64,000 bases of DNA from Pandoraea anhela (GTDB taxonomy: Bacteria; Pseudomonadota; Gammaproteobacteria; Burkholderiales; Burkholderiaceae): assembly GCF_902459655.1 (NCBI RefSeq), contig NZ_CABPSB010000006.1:1-64000 (forward strand), read 5' to 3'. Position 1 is the stretch's first letter, and each line of letters starts with the position of its first letter. Under the pieces are notes generated by a model. That model had not been told where the DNA came from, did not search any database, and was given only the letters and a program-made list of their open reading frames with translations. This document shows, piece by piece, positions 25,414-34,990 of the stretch. The translations under genes and the position numbers were made by a program.

Positions 25414-25422
25414 CCCCCGTTT

Positions 25423-26091
25423 ATGGCACGTACCAAAGCGCCCGATCACGAATCGCAGCGCGAACAGATTATCGACGTCGCCGCCGACGCGTTTGCCCGC
25501 GCGAGTTATCCGAGCACGTCGATGTCCGAACTGGCCGCCGCCTGCGGCACGTCCAAAGCTCGCCTGTATCACTACTACGCCAGCAAGGACGCCATCCTCT
25601 TCGATCTGCTGGAGCGCTACACCAAGCGCCTGATGCTGATCGTCACCGAGGTCGAAGCGCTCGGCCAGCGTCGTGGTCTGTCGGAACGCGATACGTTTCA
25701 CGAGCTGATCCGCGCCTTCCTGGACGAGTACGAGACGTCGCAGACGCGTCACATCGCGCTGCTCAACGACGTGAAATTCCTGAACGACGAGCAACGCGAG
25801 ATCGTGTTGAACCGTCAGCGCGATGTCGTCGCCGCATTTGCACGCCAGCTCACACGAGCCTTCCCCGAACGCGTGGCCAAGCATAATCAGACCGCGCTCA
25901 CGATGATGCTGTTCGGCATGATCAACTGGACGTTCACGTGGCTCAAACCCGGCGGCCGCATGCGGTACCGCGACTTCGCCAACGAAGTGATCGCCGTGCT
26001 CGAACACGGTCTGGCCGCCCCGCTGCCCGAGGGCGTCGATGCCGGAATTTCGGCACCGGCACCGGCCACGCCATCGCGCATCCAAAGTTAG
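25423..26091 (+). CDS. paaR: TetR-family repressor of the paa operon (PaaR-type)
   Basis: 222 residues. TetR helix-turn-helix at residues about 12-58 (F-A-R-A-S-Y-P-S-T-S-M-S-E-L-A-A-A, then S-K-A-R-L-Y-H-Y-Y-A-S-K-D). The ligand-binding helical domain follows. In beta-proteobacteria PaaR is a TetR protein that releases its operator on binding phenylacetyl-CoA. The perfect palindrome in the paaA promoter is a suitable operator. No full site is seen in front of this gene. A strong intrinsic terminator follows its stop. Confidence 0.87.
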   Translation: MARTKAPDHESQREQIIDVAADAFARASYPSTSMSELAAACGTSKARLYHYYASKDAILFDLLERYTKRLMLIVTEVEALGQRRGLSERDTFHELIRAFLDEYETSQTRHIALLNDVKFLNDEQREIVLNRQRDVVAAFARQLTRAFPERVAKHNQTALTMMLFGMINWTFTWLKPGGRMRYRDFANEVIAVLEHGLAAPLPEGVDAGISAPAPATPSRIQS

Positions 26092-26111
26092 CAAGTAATC
26101 ACTCACACAAG

Positions 26112-26136
26112 AAGGGCGTTAATGCGCCCTTTTTTG
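26112..26136 (+). terminator. Intrinsic terminator after paaR
   Basis: Arms around gggcg (26114-26118) and cgccc (26125-26129) are followed by a T run. It lies 20 bp after the paaR stop. Confidence 0.85.
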
Positions 26137-26267
26137 TTGCCTCGCAACAACTCCATTGAAAATGCCTCGGATCACCGGATCCAGAAAAGACGCCATGCGT
26201 CAGCGACTTAGACGCTTACCTCCACAGTCAACGTATATTTCCTAGGGTTTTTACCTATCCGATCGGG

Positions 26268-26273
26268 TATAAT
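26268..26273 (+). promoter_or_regulatory. Candidate -10 element for the GNAT gene
   Basis: A consensus TATAAT 55 bp before the start codon, in an AT-rich patch. No clear -35 box at 16-18 bp. Confidence 0.45.
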
Positions 26274-26328
26274 TCTTTTGCGTCGCACAATGCAGTGCAC
26301 GTACTAAAGAATACTCAAGGATTACGCC

Positions 26329-26985
26329 ATGACTGCCCCGAACCACACGCCCGACGTCGCCCGCGCGACGGTTGCCGCCAACGAGCGGTCGAGCGTGCTG
26401 ATTCGTGAGCTGACGTCCGGCGATGTCCACCGTCTGCAGCGCCACTTTCTGGCGCTCGGCGAAGAGGACCGCCTGCTACGTTTCGGGCAGGCTGTCTCCG
26501 ACGACGTGATTACCCGTTACGTCGCCAGCCTCGACTTTTCCCGTGACAGCGTTTTCGGCGTCTATGACGACAACCTCGCGCTCGTCGCGGTGGCGCATGT
26601 CGCGCAGTTGCCCGAAGGCAAGAACGGCCGTGTCGCGGAGTTCGGCGTCTCGGTGCTCGAATCGGCCCGTGGCCGTGGCATCGGTTCGCGTCTGTTCGAG
26701 CGGGCGGCGATCCACTGCCGCAACAAGCGCGTCGACACCCTTTACATGCATTGCCTGTCGCGTAACGCACGCATGATGCGTATCGCCAAGAAGGCCGGTA
26801 TGGAAATCAACTTCGCGTACGGCGAAGCCGACGGTTATCTGAGCCTGCCCCCGGCCGACACGCAATCGATGCTCTCGGAAATGATGCAGGAGCAGATTGC
26901 GGCATTCGATTACGCGCTCAAGCGTCAGGTACGCAATGCGCGGCGTCTGGTCGGCGCGCTTCTGCCGAATCAACGCGCTGCCTGA
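26329..26985 (+). CDS. GNAT-family N-acetyltransferase
   Basis: 218 residues. Acetyl-CoA-binding motif A is clear: V-S-V-L-E-S-A-R-G-R-G-I-G-S-R-L-F. The N-terminal I-R-E-L-T-S-G-D and the L-Y-M-H-C-L-S-R-N region fit the fold. A C-terminal helical tail of about 45 residues extends beyond it. The acceptor substrate is unknown. Monocistronic, ending in a strong terminator shared with the convergent Lrp-type gene. Confidence 0.85.
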   Translation: MTAPNHTPDVARATVAANERSSVLIRELTSGDVHRLQRHFLALGEEDRLLRFGQAVSDDVITRYVASLDFSRDSVFGVYDDNLALVAVAHVAQLPEGKNGRVAEFGVSVLESARGRGIGSRLFERAAIHCRNKRVDTLYMHCLSRNARMMRIAKKAGMEINFAYGEADGYLSLPPADTQSMLSEMMQEQIAAFDYALKRQVRNARRLVGALLPNQRAA

Positions 26986-27020
26986 GATCGCTCGAACGTA
27001 CCCGAGCGTTGCGCCTCATG

Positions 27021-27047
27021 AAAAACCCGGCCTTGGCCGGGTTTTTT
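27021..27047. terminator. Bidirectional intrinsic terminator
   Basis: Perfect arms cccggcc (27026-27032) and ggccggg (27035-27041), with A run on the left and T run on the right. It can serve both the GNAT gene (+) and the convergent Lrp/AsnC gene (-). Confidence 0.9.
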
Positions 27048-27075
27048 GTCTTCGTCAGAATGAAATGCACGTCGA

Positions 27076-27564
27076 TCAGGGAAGCGGCAACGCCGTCGTC
27101 TCTTTCAACTGGTCGAGGACGAAGCTGGTTTTGACGTCGACCACGCTGGGGTGCACGAGCAGATGCGTCTGCATGAATCGCGAGAAGTGCGCCATGTCGC
27201 GCACATGCACCCGCAGCAGATAGTCCATGTCGCCCGCCATCGCGTAACACCCGACGACTTCCGGCCAGGAATCGACCACGCTGCGGAAGTGCTCGATGAC
27301 CGAGCCGCCCTGCCCGTCGCCGGGATGTCGTTTGTCGAGCCGCACACTCACGTAAGCCAGCAGCCCGAGTCCGAGGCGCGTGGGCTCGAGCAGCGCGACG
27401 TAGCCGCGAATCACGCCCGCCTCTTCGAGGCGACGGATGCGCCGCAGGCATGGGCTCGGCGAGAGACGCACCTGTTCGGCGATTTCGAGGTTGGAGAGGC
27501 GTCCGTTGCTTTGCAGCAAGGCAAGAATGCGCCGATCGATCTTGTCCAGTTCCAGTTTTGACAT
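27076..27564 (-). CDS. Lrp/AsnC-family transcriptional regulator
   Basis: 162 residues. N-terminal helix-turn-helix (D-R-R-I-L-A-L-L-Q, then L-S-P-S-P-C-L-R-R-I-R-R-L-E) and a C-terminal RAM ligand-sensing domain (V-V-G-C-Y-A-M-A-G-D-M-D-Y-L-L-R-V). Family members respond to amino acids and regulate their metabolism. The nearest metabolic candidate is the indolepyruvate oxidoreductase about 1 kb away, a link that is position-only inference. Monocistronic. Confidence 0.9.
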   Translation of the reverse strand: MSKLELDKIDRRILALLQSNGRLSNLEIAEQVRLSPSPCLRRIRRLEEAGVIRGYVALLEPTRLGLGLLAYVSVRLDKRHPGDGQGGSVIEHFRSVVDSWPEVVGCYAMAGDMDYLLRVHVRDMAHFSRFMQTHLLVHPSVVDVKTSFVLDQLKETTALPLP

Positions 27565-27694
27565 ATATCTCCCTATTATTGGTATTTATGCGCAATATTA
27601 TTGCGCAATTCTCCACTTATAAGGAAGTGTAAGGCGCAAAAACGTGGTTACAAGAGATTACAGCGCAGGCGAGCCGTGATCGACGCAAAGAAAA

Positions 27695-27723
27695 AAGGCG
27701 CTTGCCTGAATCGGCAGCGCCTT
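27695..27723 (-). terminator. Intrinsic terminator of the small secreted-protein gene
   Basis: Arms aaggcgct (27695-27702) and agcgcctt (27716-27723), with an inner tgcc/ggca pairing. A-rich sequence on the left gives a T run on the minus strand. It lies about 85 bp after the stop at 27809. Confidence 0.82.
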
Positions 27724-27808
27724 ACGCTTGAGGAGTGTATCGCCACGCAACGGGTATGGCCGTGATGGCAACGCACTCAGGGGGATCAGGCCGAAATCAC
27801 GATGTGAC

Positions 27809-28027
27809 CTAGCGGCGCTGGAATTCGCGCGGGTCGATCGTGCGCTGGTCGAACGGGCCTTCGTAACGCTGCGGCGTCTGGGTGGTGCGCTGTTGCGTCA
27901 TTGCGCTCGCCGGGGTCGATTCGGCCACCTTGTCGCGTGCCAGTTCGTCTGCGCGAGCGACGCTGACTTCCAGCGTCAGGAACGACGCGGAAACCAGCAG
28001 GAATTTGGCGATATTTCGTCGGTTCAC
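27809..28027 (-). CDS. Small secreted or periplasmic protein of unknown function
   Basis: 72 residues from a GTG at 28027. A strong AGGAG ribosome site (28037-28033 on the minus strand) five bases upstream decides the start over the open frame that continues to 28051. A signal peptide is clear: N-R-R-N basic end, hydrophobic F-L-L-V-S-A-S-F-L-T-L-E-V-S-V and cleavage near A-R-A. The mature part of about 45 residues is hydrophilic, Gln/Arg/Thr-rich, without cysteine. No family was recognised. It has its own terminator, supporting real expression. Confidence 0.7.
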   Translation of the reverse strand: MNRRNIAKFLLVSASFLTLEVSVARADELARDKVAESTPASAMTQQRTTQTPQRYEGPFDQRTIDPREFQRR

Positions 28028-28645
28028 AGTGACTCCTTTCTTACGTATCACTTTTTATGCGAGGCGCACGGATGTGCGCGCGGAGAACGTATACAACGTA
28101 TTGAACGTCTCAAGTAACGCGTTAGTGAGCATTTTGCCCGCCACGTTCCCGCTTTCCCCGAACCGTTACACGTTGTTACCCCCGTGTCAGAAGGCGCCGA
28201 CAAGCGGACGGTTGCCGACATAATCGCGACACAATGCTGCCATATTGCAGCAATTTCCCCAATCAAAAATGCGTCGCTATGCCGCACCTGCCGCTTATGT
28301 GAGGGGTGGGACGTGGGGAAACGGCACGCAGGCGGCAGACAGGGTTTACGCCAGACGTCTGACGTTTACGTAAACGTCATAATCCTCGCTATACTGCGCT
28401 CGATCGGCAACCTATGAGACGTCACCGCCACCGTCGGGCAACGCCATGACACCGGTGATACCATGAGGCCGACTGGCATCAGCATCACGAAAAAAGGCCC
28501 CGCCCACCGAGTGACATCACGTCTGTGAGTCCTCGGGACAAGCGACGAAAAGGCCGGCATTCACGCTGCCGTCCTGCTTCACAAGAGCGGGAGGGGCAGG
28601 AAGTTTTGGCGATCCCAAAATCAGTGAGAGTGAGGAGCACACCCC
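28028..28645. other. Long regulatory intergenic region before the indolepyruvate oxidoreductase
   Basis: 618 bp without a convincing gene. It contains an inverted repeat gctgc/gcagc at 28236-28251, overlapping palindromes at 28352-28379, a candidate -10 at 28390-28395, and then about 250 bp of leader to the gene start, where the ribosome site gtgaggag precedes the ATG. Confidence 0.6.
28352..28395 (+). promoter_or_regulatory. Promoter with overlapping palindromic operators
   Basis: The 10-bp palindrome cagacgtctg (28352-28361) overlaps a perfect 20-bp palindrome tgacgtttacgtaaacgtca (28360-28379). TTTACG inside it (28365-28370) and TATACT (28390-28395) form a -35/-10 pair with a 19-bp spacer. 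That long spacing is typical of MerR-activated promoters, and the tttacgtaaacgt core resembles sites of MerR-type LiuR regulators of amino-acid catabolism. The regulator is not in the window. Confidence 0.6.
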
Positions 28646-31600
28646 ATGAACGCCCCCGTCAATCCGAGTTTGCTGGCCGCACTAGAATCGGTCACGCTCG
28701 ACGACAAGTACACGCTCGAGCGCGGTCGCGCTTACATGAGCGGCATCCAGGCCCTGGTCCGACTACCGATGTTGCAGCAGGCGCGCGACGCTGCGGCAGG
28801 GCTCAACACCGCCGGCTTCATCTCGGGTTATCGCGGCTCGCCGCTCGGCGGTCTGGATCTGTCGCTATGGAAGGCCAAGCAGCACCTCGCCGGCCATAAC
28901 ATCGTCTTTCAGCCGGGGCTGAACGAAGACCTCGCCGCCACCGCCGTGTGGGGCTCGCAGCAGGTCAATCTGTATCCCGCCAAGTTCGATGGCGTGTTCT
29001 CCATGTGGTACGGCAAGGGCCCGGGCGTGGACCGTTCGATGGACGTGCTCAAGCACGGCAACTCGGCCGGTTCGTCCAAGCACGGCGGCGTGCTGGTGCT
29101 CGCCGGCGACGACCACGCCGCCAAATCCTCCACTCTCGCGCATCAGTCCGAACACGTCTTCAAGGCAGCCGGCATTCCGGTGCTGTTTCCGTCGAACGTG
29201 CAGGAGTACCTCGATTACGGCCTTCACGGCTGGGCAATGAGCCGTTACTCCGGCTTGTGGGTCGCCATGAAGTGCGTGACGGACGTGGTCGAGTCGTCGG
29301 CCTCCGTGCTCATCGATCCGCACAACGTCGACATCCGCCTGCCGAACGATTTCCTCATGCCGCCCGACGGCCTGAACATCCGCTGGCCCGATCCGCCGCT
29401 GGTGCAGGAAGCGCGCATGATCGACCACAAGTGGTATGCCGGCCTCGCCTACGTGCGCGCCAACAAGCTCGACCGCGTGACGATCGACTCGCCCAACGCC
29501 CGCTTCGGCATCATGACCGGCGGTAAGGCGTATCTCGACGTGTGCCAGGCGCTCGCCGATCTCGGTCTGGACGACGCCACGTGCCAGCGCATCGGCATCC
29601 GTCTCTATAAAGTGGGCTGTGTGTGGCCGCTCGAAGCGCAGGGCGCGCGCGCGTTTGCACAAGGACTTCAGGAAATTCTGGTGGTCGAGGAAAAACGTCA
29701 GATCCTCGAATATCAGATCAAGGAAGAGTTGTACAACTGGCGCGACGACGTACGTCCGCGCGTGTACGGCAAGTTCGACGAAAAGGACGGCGCCGGCGGC
29801 GAATGGTCCGTGCCGATGGCCAACTGGCTGCTGCCCGCGCACTACGAACTCTCGCCGGCGCTGATCGCCAAGGCGATCGCCACGCGTCTGGAAAAATTCG
29901 AGCTGCCGAGCGACGTGCGCGATCGCATCGCAACGCGTCTGCGCGTGATCGAGGCGAAGGAGCAGGCACTGGCCAAACCGCGCGTGGCGGCGGAGCGCAA
30001 GCCATGGTTCTGCTCGGGCTGCCCGCACAACACGTCTACCAACGTACCCGAGGGCTCGCGCGCCATCGCCGGGATCGGCTGCCACTACATGACCGTGTGG
30101 ATGGACCGCAAGACCGACACCTTCTCGCAGATGGGCGGCGAAGGGGTGCCCTGGATCGGCCAGGCGCCGTTCTCGTGCGACGAACACATCTTCGCGAACC
30201 TCGGCGACGGTACGTACTTCCACTCGGGTCTGCTCGCGATTCGCGCGGCGATCTCGTCGAAGGTCAACATCACCTACAAGATTCTGTACAACGATGCGGT
30301 CGCCATGACCGGCGGCCAGCCCGTCGACGGCACGCTCACCGTGCCGCAGATCGTGGCACAGGTCGACGCGGAAGGCGCCGCGAAGATCGTCATCGTGACG
30401 GACGAGCCGGAAAAGTACGACGGCGTGAAGCTCGTCGGCGACGTGCCCGTCTATCACCGCAGCGAACTCGACCGCGTGCAGCGGGAGCTGCGTCTGGTGA
30501 AGGGCACGTCCATTCTGATCTACGACCAGACATGTGCGACCGAGAAGCGCCGCCGCCGCAAACGCGGCGCGTACCCCGATCCGGCAAAGCGCGTGGTCAT
30601 CAACGAGTCGGTCTGCGAAGGCTGCGGCGACTGCTCGGTGAAGTCGAACTGTCTGTCGGTCGAGCCGCTGGAAACGGAGTTCGGCACGAAGCGTCAGATC
30701 AACCAGTCGACGTGCAACAAGGACTTCTCCTGCCTGAACGGCTTCTGCCCGAGTTTCGTGACGGTGGAAGGCGGGCAGCTTCGCAAGCCGAAGACGGCAC
30801 AGGTCGATAGCAGCGGTCTGCCGCCGTTGCCCGAACCGGCGCTGCCGGCGATTACGCGTCCGTACGGCATTCTCGTGACGGGCGTGGGCGGCACGGGCGT
30901 CGTCACCATCGGCGGCCTGCTCGGCATGGCGGCGCATCTGGAGAACAAGGGCGTCACCACGCTCGACGTGACCGGCCTCGCCCAGAAGGGCGGCGCGGTG
31001 ACGAGCCACGTGCAGATCGCCTTGCAACCCGAAGACATCCATGCGACGCGCATCGCCATGGGCGACGCGCGCGTCGTGATCGGCTGCGACGCCATCACCA
31101 CGGCCAGCGACGACACCCTGTCACGCGTGCAACACGGTGTGACGAACATCGTGGTGAACAGCGCCCATACGCCGACGGCCGAGTTCATCCGCAATCCGAA
31201 CTGGCGCTTCCCCGGTTCGAGCACGGAGAACGATATCCGCGCGGCTGCCGGTGAGAGCGTCGATTTCGTCGATGCCAATCATCTGTCGCTGCGTCTGCTC
31301 GGCGACACCATCTACACGAACCCGTTCGTGCTCGGCTATGCATGGCAGAAGGGATGGGTGCCGCTGTCGTACGCCGCGCTCAATCGCGCCATCGAACTCA
31401 ATGGGGTGGCCATCGAGAAAAACAAGCAGGCGTTCGAATGGGGACGTCGCGCGGCGCACGATCTCGCGAGCGTGCGCAAACTCGCGCAGCAAAACGAAGC
31501 GCCGGAGTCGTCGGCCACGGGCGGCAAGCTGATCACGCTGCACTCGCCGCGCGCGCTCGACACGCTGATCCAGCGTCGCTACGACCAGCTCGTGGCGTAT

Positions 31601-32212
31601 CAGGACCGCGCGTATGCCGAGCGTTTCAAGCAGACGGTCGACCGGGTGCGCGCCGCCGAGGCGGCCCTGCCGAACGACGCCTCGCAAATGCCGCTGACCG
31701 AAGCCGTCGCCCGCGCGCTGTACAAGCTCATGGCGTACAAGGACGAGTACGAAGTCGCACGTCTGTACACCGACCCGGCGTTCATGAAGAAGATCCACGA
31801 GCAGTTCGAGGGCAACTTCTCGCTGCGCTTCCATCTGGCGCCGCCGTCGCTCGCAAAGCACGACGACAAGGGGCATCTCGTCAAGAAGGCCTATGGCCCG
31901 TGGATGATGAAGGCGTTCGGTGTGCTCGCGAAGTTCAAAGGCCTGCGCGGTGGGGCGTTCGACATCTTCGGCCGCACGGCGGAGCGTCGCATGGAACGCG
32001 CGCTGATCGGCGAGTACGAAGCGCTGGTGAACGAACTCGTGGCGCACCTGAACGAACGCAACCTGTCGCTGGCCGTGCAACTGGCCGAGTTGCCGCAGGA
32101 AATGCGCGGCTACGGCCACGTGAAGGAGCAGAACGTGGCGGCCACGCGCATCAAGTGGACGAAGTTGCTCGCGCAGTTCCGCGACGGTGGCTCACACCGG
32201 GTCGCGGCCTGA
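28646..32212 (+). CDS. Indolepyruvate ferredoxin oxidoreductase, single-chain fusion
   Basis: 1188 residues, joining in one chain the alpha, beta and gamma parts that are separate IorA/IorB subunits in archaea. Order: N-terminal pyrimidine/CoA domains (about 20-420), TPP-binding half with C456-S-G-C459-P-H-N and G-I-G-C-H-Y, an iron-sulfur segment with C657-x2-C660-x2-C663-x5-C669 and a later cysteine group (C-N-K-D-F-S-C-L-N-G-F-C), a gamma domain from about 740 (G-V-G-G-T-G-V-V-T), and a C-terminal DUF6537-like region. It oxidatively decarboxylates aryl 2-oxo acids (indolepyruvate, phenylpyruvate) to arylacetyl-CoA and reduces ferredoxin. Its phenylacetyl-CoA product would be the substrate of PaaABCDE nearby. 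It is monocistronic with a strong terminator. Confidence 0.92.
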   Translation: MNAPVNPSLLAALESVTLDDKYTLERGRAYMSGIQALVRLPMLQQARDAAAGLNTAGFISGYRGSPLGGLDLSLWKAKQHLAGHNIVFQPGLNEDLAATAVWGSQQVNLYPAKFDGVFSMWYGKGPGVDRSMDVLKHGNSAGSSKHGGVLVLAGDDHAAKSSTLAHQSEHVFKAAGIPVLFPSNVQEYLDYGLHGWAMSRYSGLWVAMKCVTDVVESSASVLIDPHNVDIRLPNDFLMPPDGLNIRWPDPPLVQEARMIDHKWYAGLAYVRANKLDRVTIDSPNARFGIMTGGKAYLDVCQALADLGLDDATCQRIGIRLYKVGCVWPLEAQGARAFAQGLQEILVVEEKRQILEYQIKEELYNWRDDVRPRVYGKFDEKDGAGGEWSVPMANWLLPAHYELSPALIAKAIATRLEKFELPSDVRDRIATRLRVIEAKEQALAKPRVAAERKPWFCSGCPHNTSTNVPEGSRAIAGIGCHYMTVWMDRKTDTFSQMGGEGVPWIGQAPFSCDEHIFANLGDGTYFHSGLLAIRAAISSKVNITYKILYNDAVAMTGGQPVDGTLTVPQIVAQVDAEGAAKIVIVTDEPEKYDGVKLVGDVPVYHRSELDRVQRELRLVKGTSILIYDQTCATEKRRRRKRGAYPDPAKRVVINESVCEGCGDCSVKSNCLSVEPLETEFGTKRQINQSTCNKDFSCLNGFCPSFVTVEGGQLRKPKTAQVDSSGLPPLPEPALPAITRPYGILVTGVGGTGVVTIGGLLGMAAHLENKGVTTLDVTGLAQKGGAVTSHVQIALQPEDIHATRIAMGDARVVIGCDAITTASDDTLSRVQHGVTNIVVNSAHTPTAEFIRNPNWRFPGSSTENDIRAAAGESVDFVDANHLSLRLLGDTIYTNPFVLGYAWQKGWVPLSYAALNRAIELNGVAIEKNKQAFEWGRRAAHDLASVRKLAQQNEAPESSATGGKLITLHSPRALDTLIQRRYDQLVAYQDRAYAERFKQTVDRVRAAEAALPNDASQMPLTEAVARALYKLMAYKDEYEVARLYTDPAFMKKIHEQFEGNFSLRFHLAPPSLAKHDDKGHLVKKAYGPWMMKAFGVLAKFKGLRGGAFDIFGRTAERRMERALIGEYEALVNELVAHLNERNLSLAVQLAELPQEMRGYGHVKEQNVAATRIKWTKLLAQFRDGGSHRVAA

Positions 32213-32265
32213 ACGCCTCGCCTGAACCCCGACTCACGCGGTCGGGGTGAGGCATTCGCCCAATG

Positions 32266-32305
32266 AAAATCCCGCCGGCGCGCGAGCGTCCGGCGGGATT
32301 TTTTT
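32266..32305 (+). terminator. Intrinsic terminator after the indolepyruvate oxidoreductase gene
   Basis: Arms aatcccgccgg (from about 32268) and ccggcgggatt (to about 32300), then seven T. A second dyad, ccccgac/gtcgggg, precedes it at about 32227-32247. The A-rich left side means it may also stop maeB transcripts coming from the right. Confidence 0.9.
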
Positions 32306-32385
32306 ATGCGCTACCGACTCGCGCGCACATCGGGCGAAGGTCCATCAAGGCCCGTCCAGGCCCGTCAGGCGCGCTGGCCCGGGCA

Positions 32386-34665
32386 TCAACGCGTGACGTT
32401 CGCCGCGGCGACGGCCGTCATGTTGATGATACGGCGCACGGTAGCGGCCGGCGTCAGGATGTGAACCGGCTTGGCGCAGCCCAGCAGGAACGGGCCGACC
32501 GTCACGCCTTCGCCGCCCGTCATCTTGAGCAGGTTGTACGTGATGTTCGCCGCTTCCACGTTCGGCATGACGAGCAGGTTCGCTTCGCCGGCCAGACGCG
32601 ACGCCGGGTAAGCCGCACGACGGATCGTCTCCGACAGGGCGGCGTCGCCGTGCATTTCGCCGTCGACTTCCAGTTGCGGGGCACGCTCGGCGAGCAGTTC
32701 GGCGGCGCGCGCCATACGCTGGGCCGATGCCGACTTCACGCTGCCGAAGTTCGAGTTCGACAGCAACGCCACCTTCGGGGCAATGCCGAAGCGCTCGATT
32801 TCCTTCGCGGCCAGCACCGTCATCTCGGCGAGTTGCTCCGACGTCGGCACTTCGTTCACGTACGTGTCGCTGATGAACAGGTTGCGCTTTTCCAGCATCA
32901 GCAGATTCATCGCGGCGTAGTTATCGACACCGGCTGCACGGCCCAGCACCTGATCGACGACATCCAGATGACGATGGTACGTATCGATCATGCCGCAGAT
33001 CATGCCGTCCGCTTCGCCCAGACGCACGAGAATCGCGCCGATGAGCGTGTTGTCCTTGCGCATGGCGGCCTTGGCGACTTCCGGCGTCACACCATGGCGC
33101 GCGCCGAGGTTGTGATATTCCTGCCAGCAGCGCTGATAACGCGTGTCGTCTTCCGGATTCACGATCTCGAAGTCGACGCCCGGCTTGAGCTTCGAGCCGA
33201 TCTTTTGCAGACGCATTTCCACCACGGCCGGACGACCGATGATGATCGGTTTGGCGATGCGCTCGGCCAGCACGAATTGCGCGGCGCGCAGCACGCGCTC
33301 GTCTTCGCCTTCGGCGAACACGATGCGGGCGGCGTCGTTACCGAAGCGTGCACGCGCGGCGGCGAACACCGGACGCATGATGAAACCGGTGCGATACACG
33401 GTCGTGCCGAGTTGTTCGCGGTAGGCGTCCATGTCCTCGATCGGACGCGTGGCCACGCCCGAGTCCATGGCGGCTTGCGCCACGGCCGGTGCGATCTTGA
33501 TGATCAGACGCGGATCGAACGGCTTCGGAATGATGTACTCCGGGCCGAATTCGAGCGACTGGCCTTCATAGGCGCGCGCGACTTCTTCGCTCTGCTCCTC
33601 TTCCTGCGCCAGTTCGGCGATGGCACGCACGGTGGCGAGCTTCATTTCTTCCGTGATGGTGGTGGCGCCCACGTCGAGCGCGCCACGGAAGATGAACGGG
33701 AAGCACAGCACGTTGTTGACCTGGTTCGGGTAGTCCGAACGGCCGGTCGCGATGATGCAGTCCGGACGCGCTGCCTTGGCGGCTTCCGGGCGGATTTCCG
33801 GCTCGGGGTTGGCGAGCGCGAGAATCAGCGGCTTCGGACCCATCGTCTTGACCATGTCGGCGCTCAGCACGCCGGCGGTCGAGCAGCCCAGGAACACATC
33901 GGCGCCGTTGCTGGCGTCGGCCAGCGTACGGGCTTCGGTCGCCACGGCATAGCGCGCCTTGCTCTCGTCGAGCTTGTCGCGGCCGGTATGGATCACACCC
34001 TTCGAGTCGAGAACGAGAATGTTCTCCTTCTTCAGACCGAGGTTCACGAGCAGGTCCAGACACGCGATGGCGGCGGCGCCCGCGCCCGAGCAGACCAGTT
34101 TCACCTTGCCGATATCCTTGCCGACGACCTTCAGGCCGTTGAGGATGGCGGCCGAGGCGATGATGGCGGTGCCGTGCTGATCGTCGTGGAAGACCGGAAT
34201 CTTCATGCGCTCGCGCAGCTTCTTCTCGATGTAGAAGCACTCCGGCGCCTTGATGTCTTCGAGGTTGATGCCGCCGAGCGTGGGCTCGAGCATGGCGATG
34301 GCTTCGACCAGCTTGTCCGGATCGTGTTCGGCGAGTTCGATGTCGAACACGTCGATGCCGGCGAACTTCTTGAACAGGCAGCCCTTGCCTTCCATCACCG
34401 GCTTGGCGGCGAGCGGGCCGATGTTGCCCAGACCCAGCACGGCGGTGCCGTTGGTGATCACACCGACGAGGTTGCTGCGCGACGTGTAGCGGTTGGCCGC
34501 GAGCGGGTCTTCGGCGATGGCTTCGCAGGCGTAGGCCACGCCGGGGGAGTAAGCCAGGGACAGATCGATCTGGTTCGACAGCGGCTTGGTCGGCGTCACC
34601 GAGATTTTGCCCGGACGCGGGTTCTCGTGGTACGCCAGGGCGCTTTGTTTCAGTTGTTCATCCAT
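32386..34665 (-). CDS. maeB: NADP-dependent malic enzyme with phosphotransacetylase-like C-terminus
   Basis: 759 residues from the ATG at 34665 ([10 protein letters not shown]). The longer frame upstream adds 15 unconserved residues. It decarboxylates malate to pyruvate, making NADPH. The malic N-terminal domain (S-L-A-Y-S-P-G-V-A), the NAD(P) domain (G-A-G-A-A-A-I-A-C) and, from about residue 430, a phosphotransacetylase-like domain (G-R-P-A-V-V, then G-C-A-K-P-V-H-I-L) are in the usual MaeB order and length. The C-terminal domain is usually regulatory (acetyl-CoA) rather than catalytic. Monocistronic. Confidence 0.95.
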   Translation of the reverse strand: MDEQLKQSALAYHENPRPGKISVTPTKPLSNQIDLSLAYSPGVAYACEAIAEDPLAANRYTSRSNLVGVITNGTAVLGLGNIGPLAAKPVMEGKGCLFKKFAGIDVFDIELAEHDPDKLVEAIAMLEPTLGGINLEDIKAPECFYIEKKLRERMKIPVFHDDQHGTAIIASAAILNGLKVVGKDIGKVKLVCSGAGAAAIACLDLLVNLGLKKENILVLDSKGVIHTGRDKLDESKARYAVATEARTLADASNGADVFLGCSTAGVLSADMVKTMGPKPLILALANPEPEIRPEAAKAARPDCIIATGRSDYPNQVNNVLCFPFIFRGALDVGATTITEEMKLATVRAIAELAQEEEQSEEVARAYEGQSLEFGPEYIIPKPFDPRLIIKIAPAVAQAAMDSGVATRPIEDMDAYREQLGTTVYRTGFIMRPVFAAARARFGNDAARIVFAEGEDERVLRAAQFVLAERIAKPIIIGRPAVVEMRLQKIGSKLKPGVDFEIVNPEDDTRYQRCWQEYHNLGARHGVTPEVAKAAMRKDNTLIGAILVRLGEADGMICGMIDTYHRHLDVVDQVLGRAAGVDNYAAMNLLMLEKRNLFISDTYVNEVPTSEQLAEMTVLAAKEIERFGIAPKVALLSNSNFGSVKSASAQRMARAAELLAERAPQLEVDGEMHGDAALSETIRRAAYPASRLAGEANLLVMPNVEAANITYNLLKMTGGEGVTVGPFLLGCAKPVHILTPAATVRRIINMTAVAAANVTR

Positions 34666-34990
34666 ATCTCGATACCTAATGACTTGGCGACGATCGGGCC
34701 GGTGCCGCATGCGGGCAGCAAAAGGACTCGGTCGTCTTTTGACGGATCACGGCGGGAGGAAGAAGCCAACCGGAGGGATTCGGCGATTGTGTCGTCGACG
34801 GGGTTCTTCTCGGCGCGATGGCGTGATGACCATCGCTTCCCCGATCCTGGAAACCGCGCTCACACGCGTCGGACCGGGGGACTGACAGTGGCCGGTGCAC
34901 ACCGCAGGACGCAAAGTGTACACCTTGCGATGAAACCATGATGCGGCACGCGCGACAGGGCGACGCGTGCAGCGCAATACTGCATGGGCC
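34666..34990. other. Intergenic region upstream of maeB
   Basis: 325 bp between two minus-strand genes. A dyad gcacgcg (34946-34952)/cgcgtgc (34964-34970) just after the permease stop may end that transcript, though no T run follows. The rest must hold the maeB promoter, which was not resolved by eye. Confidence 0.4.

Noticed and set aside
28865-31042. 725-codon minus-strand open frame
   Set aside because: Antisense to the indolepyruvate oxidoreductase; no recognisable domain.
32263-34941. 892-codon plus-strand open frame
   Set aside because: Fully antisense to maeB, which has intact domains; composition is typical of a shadow frame.
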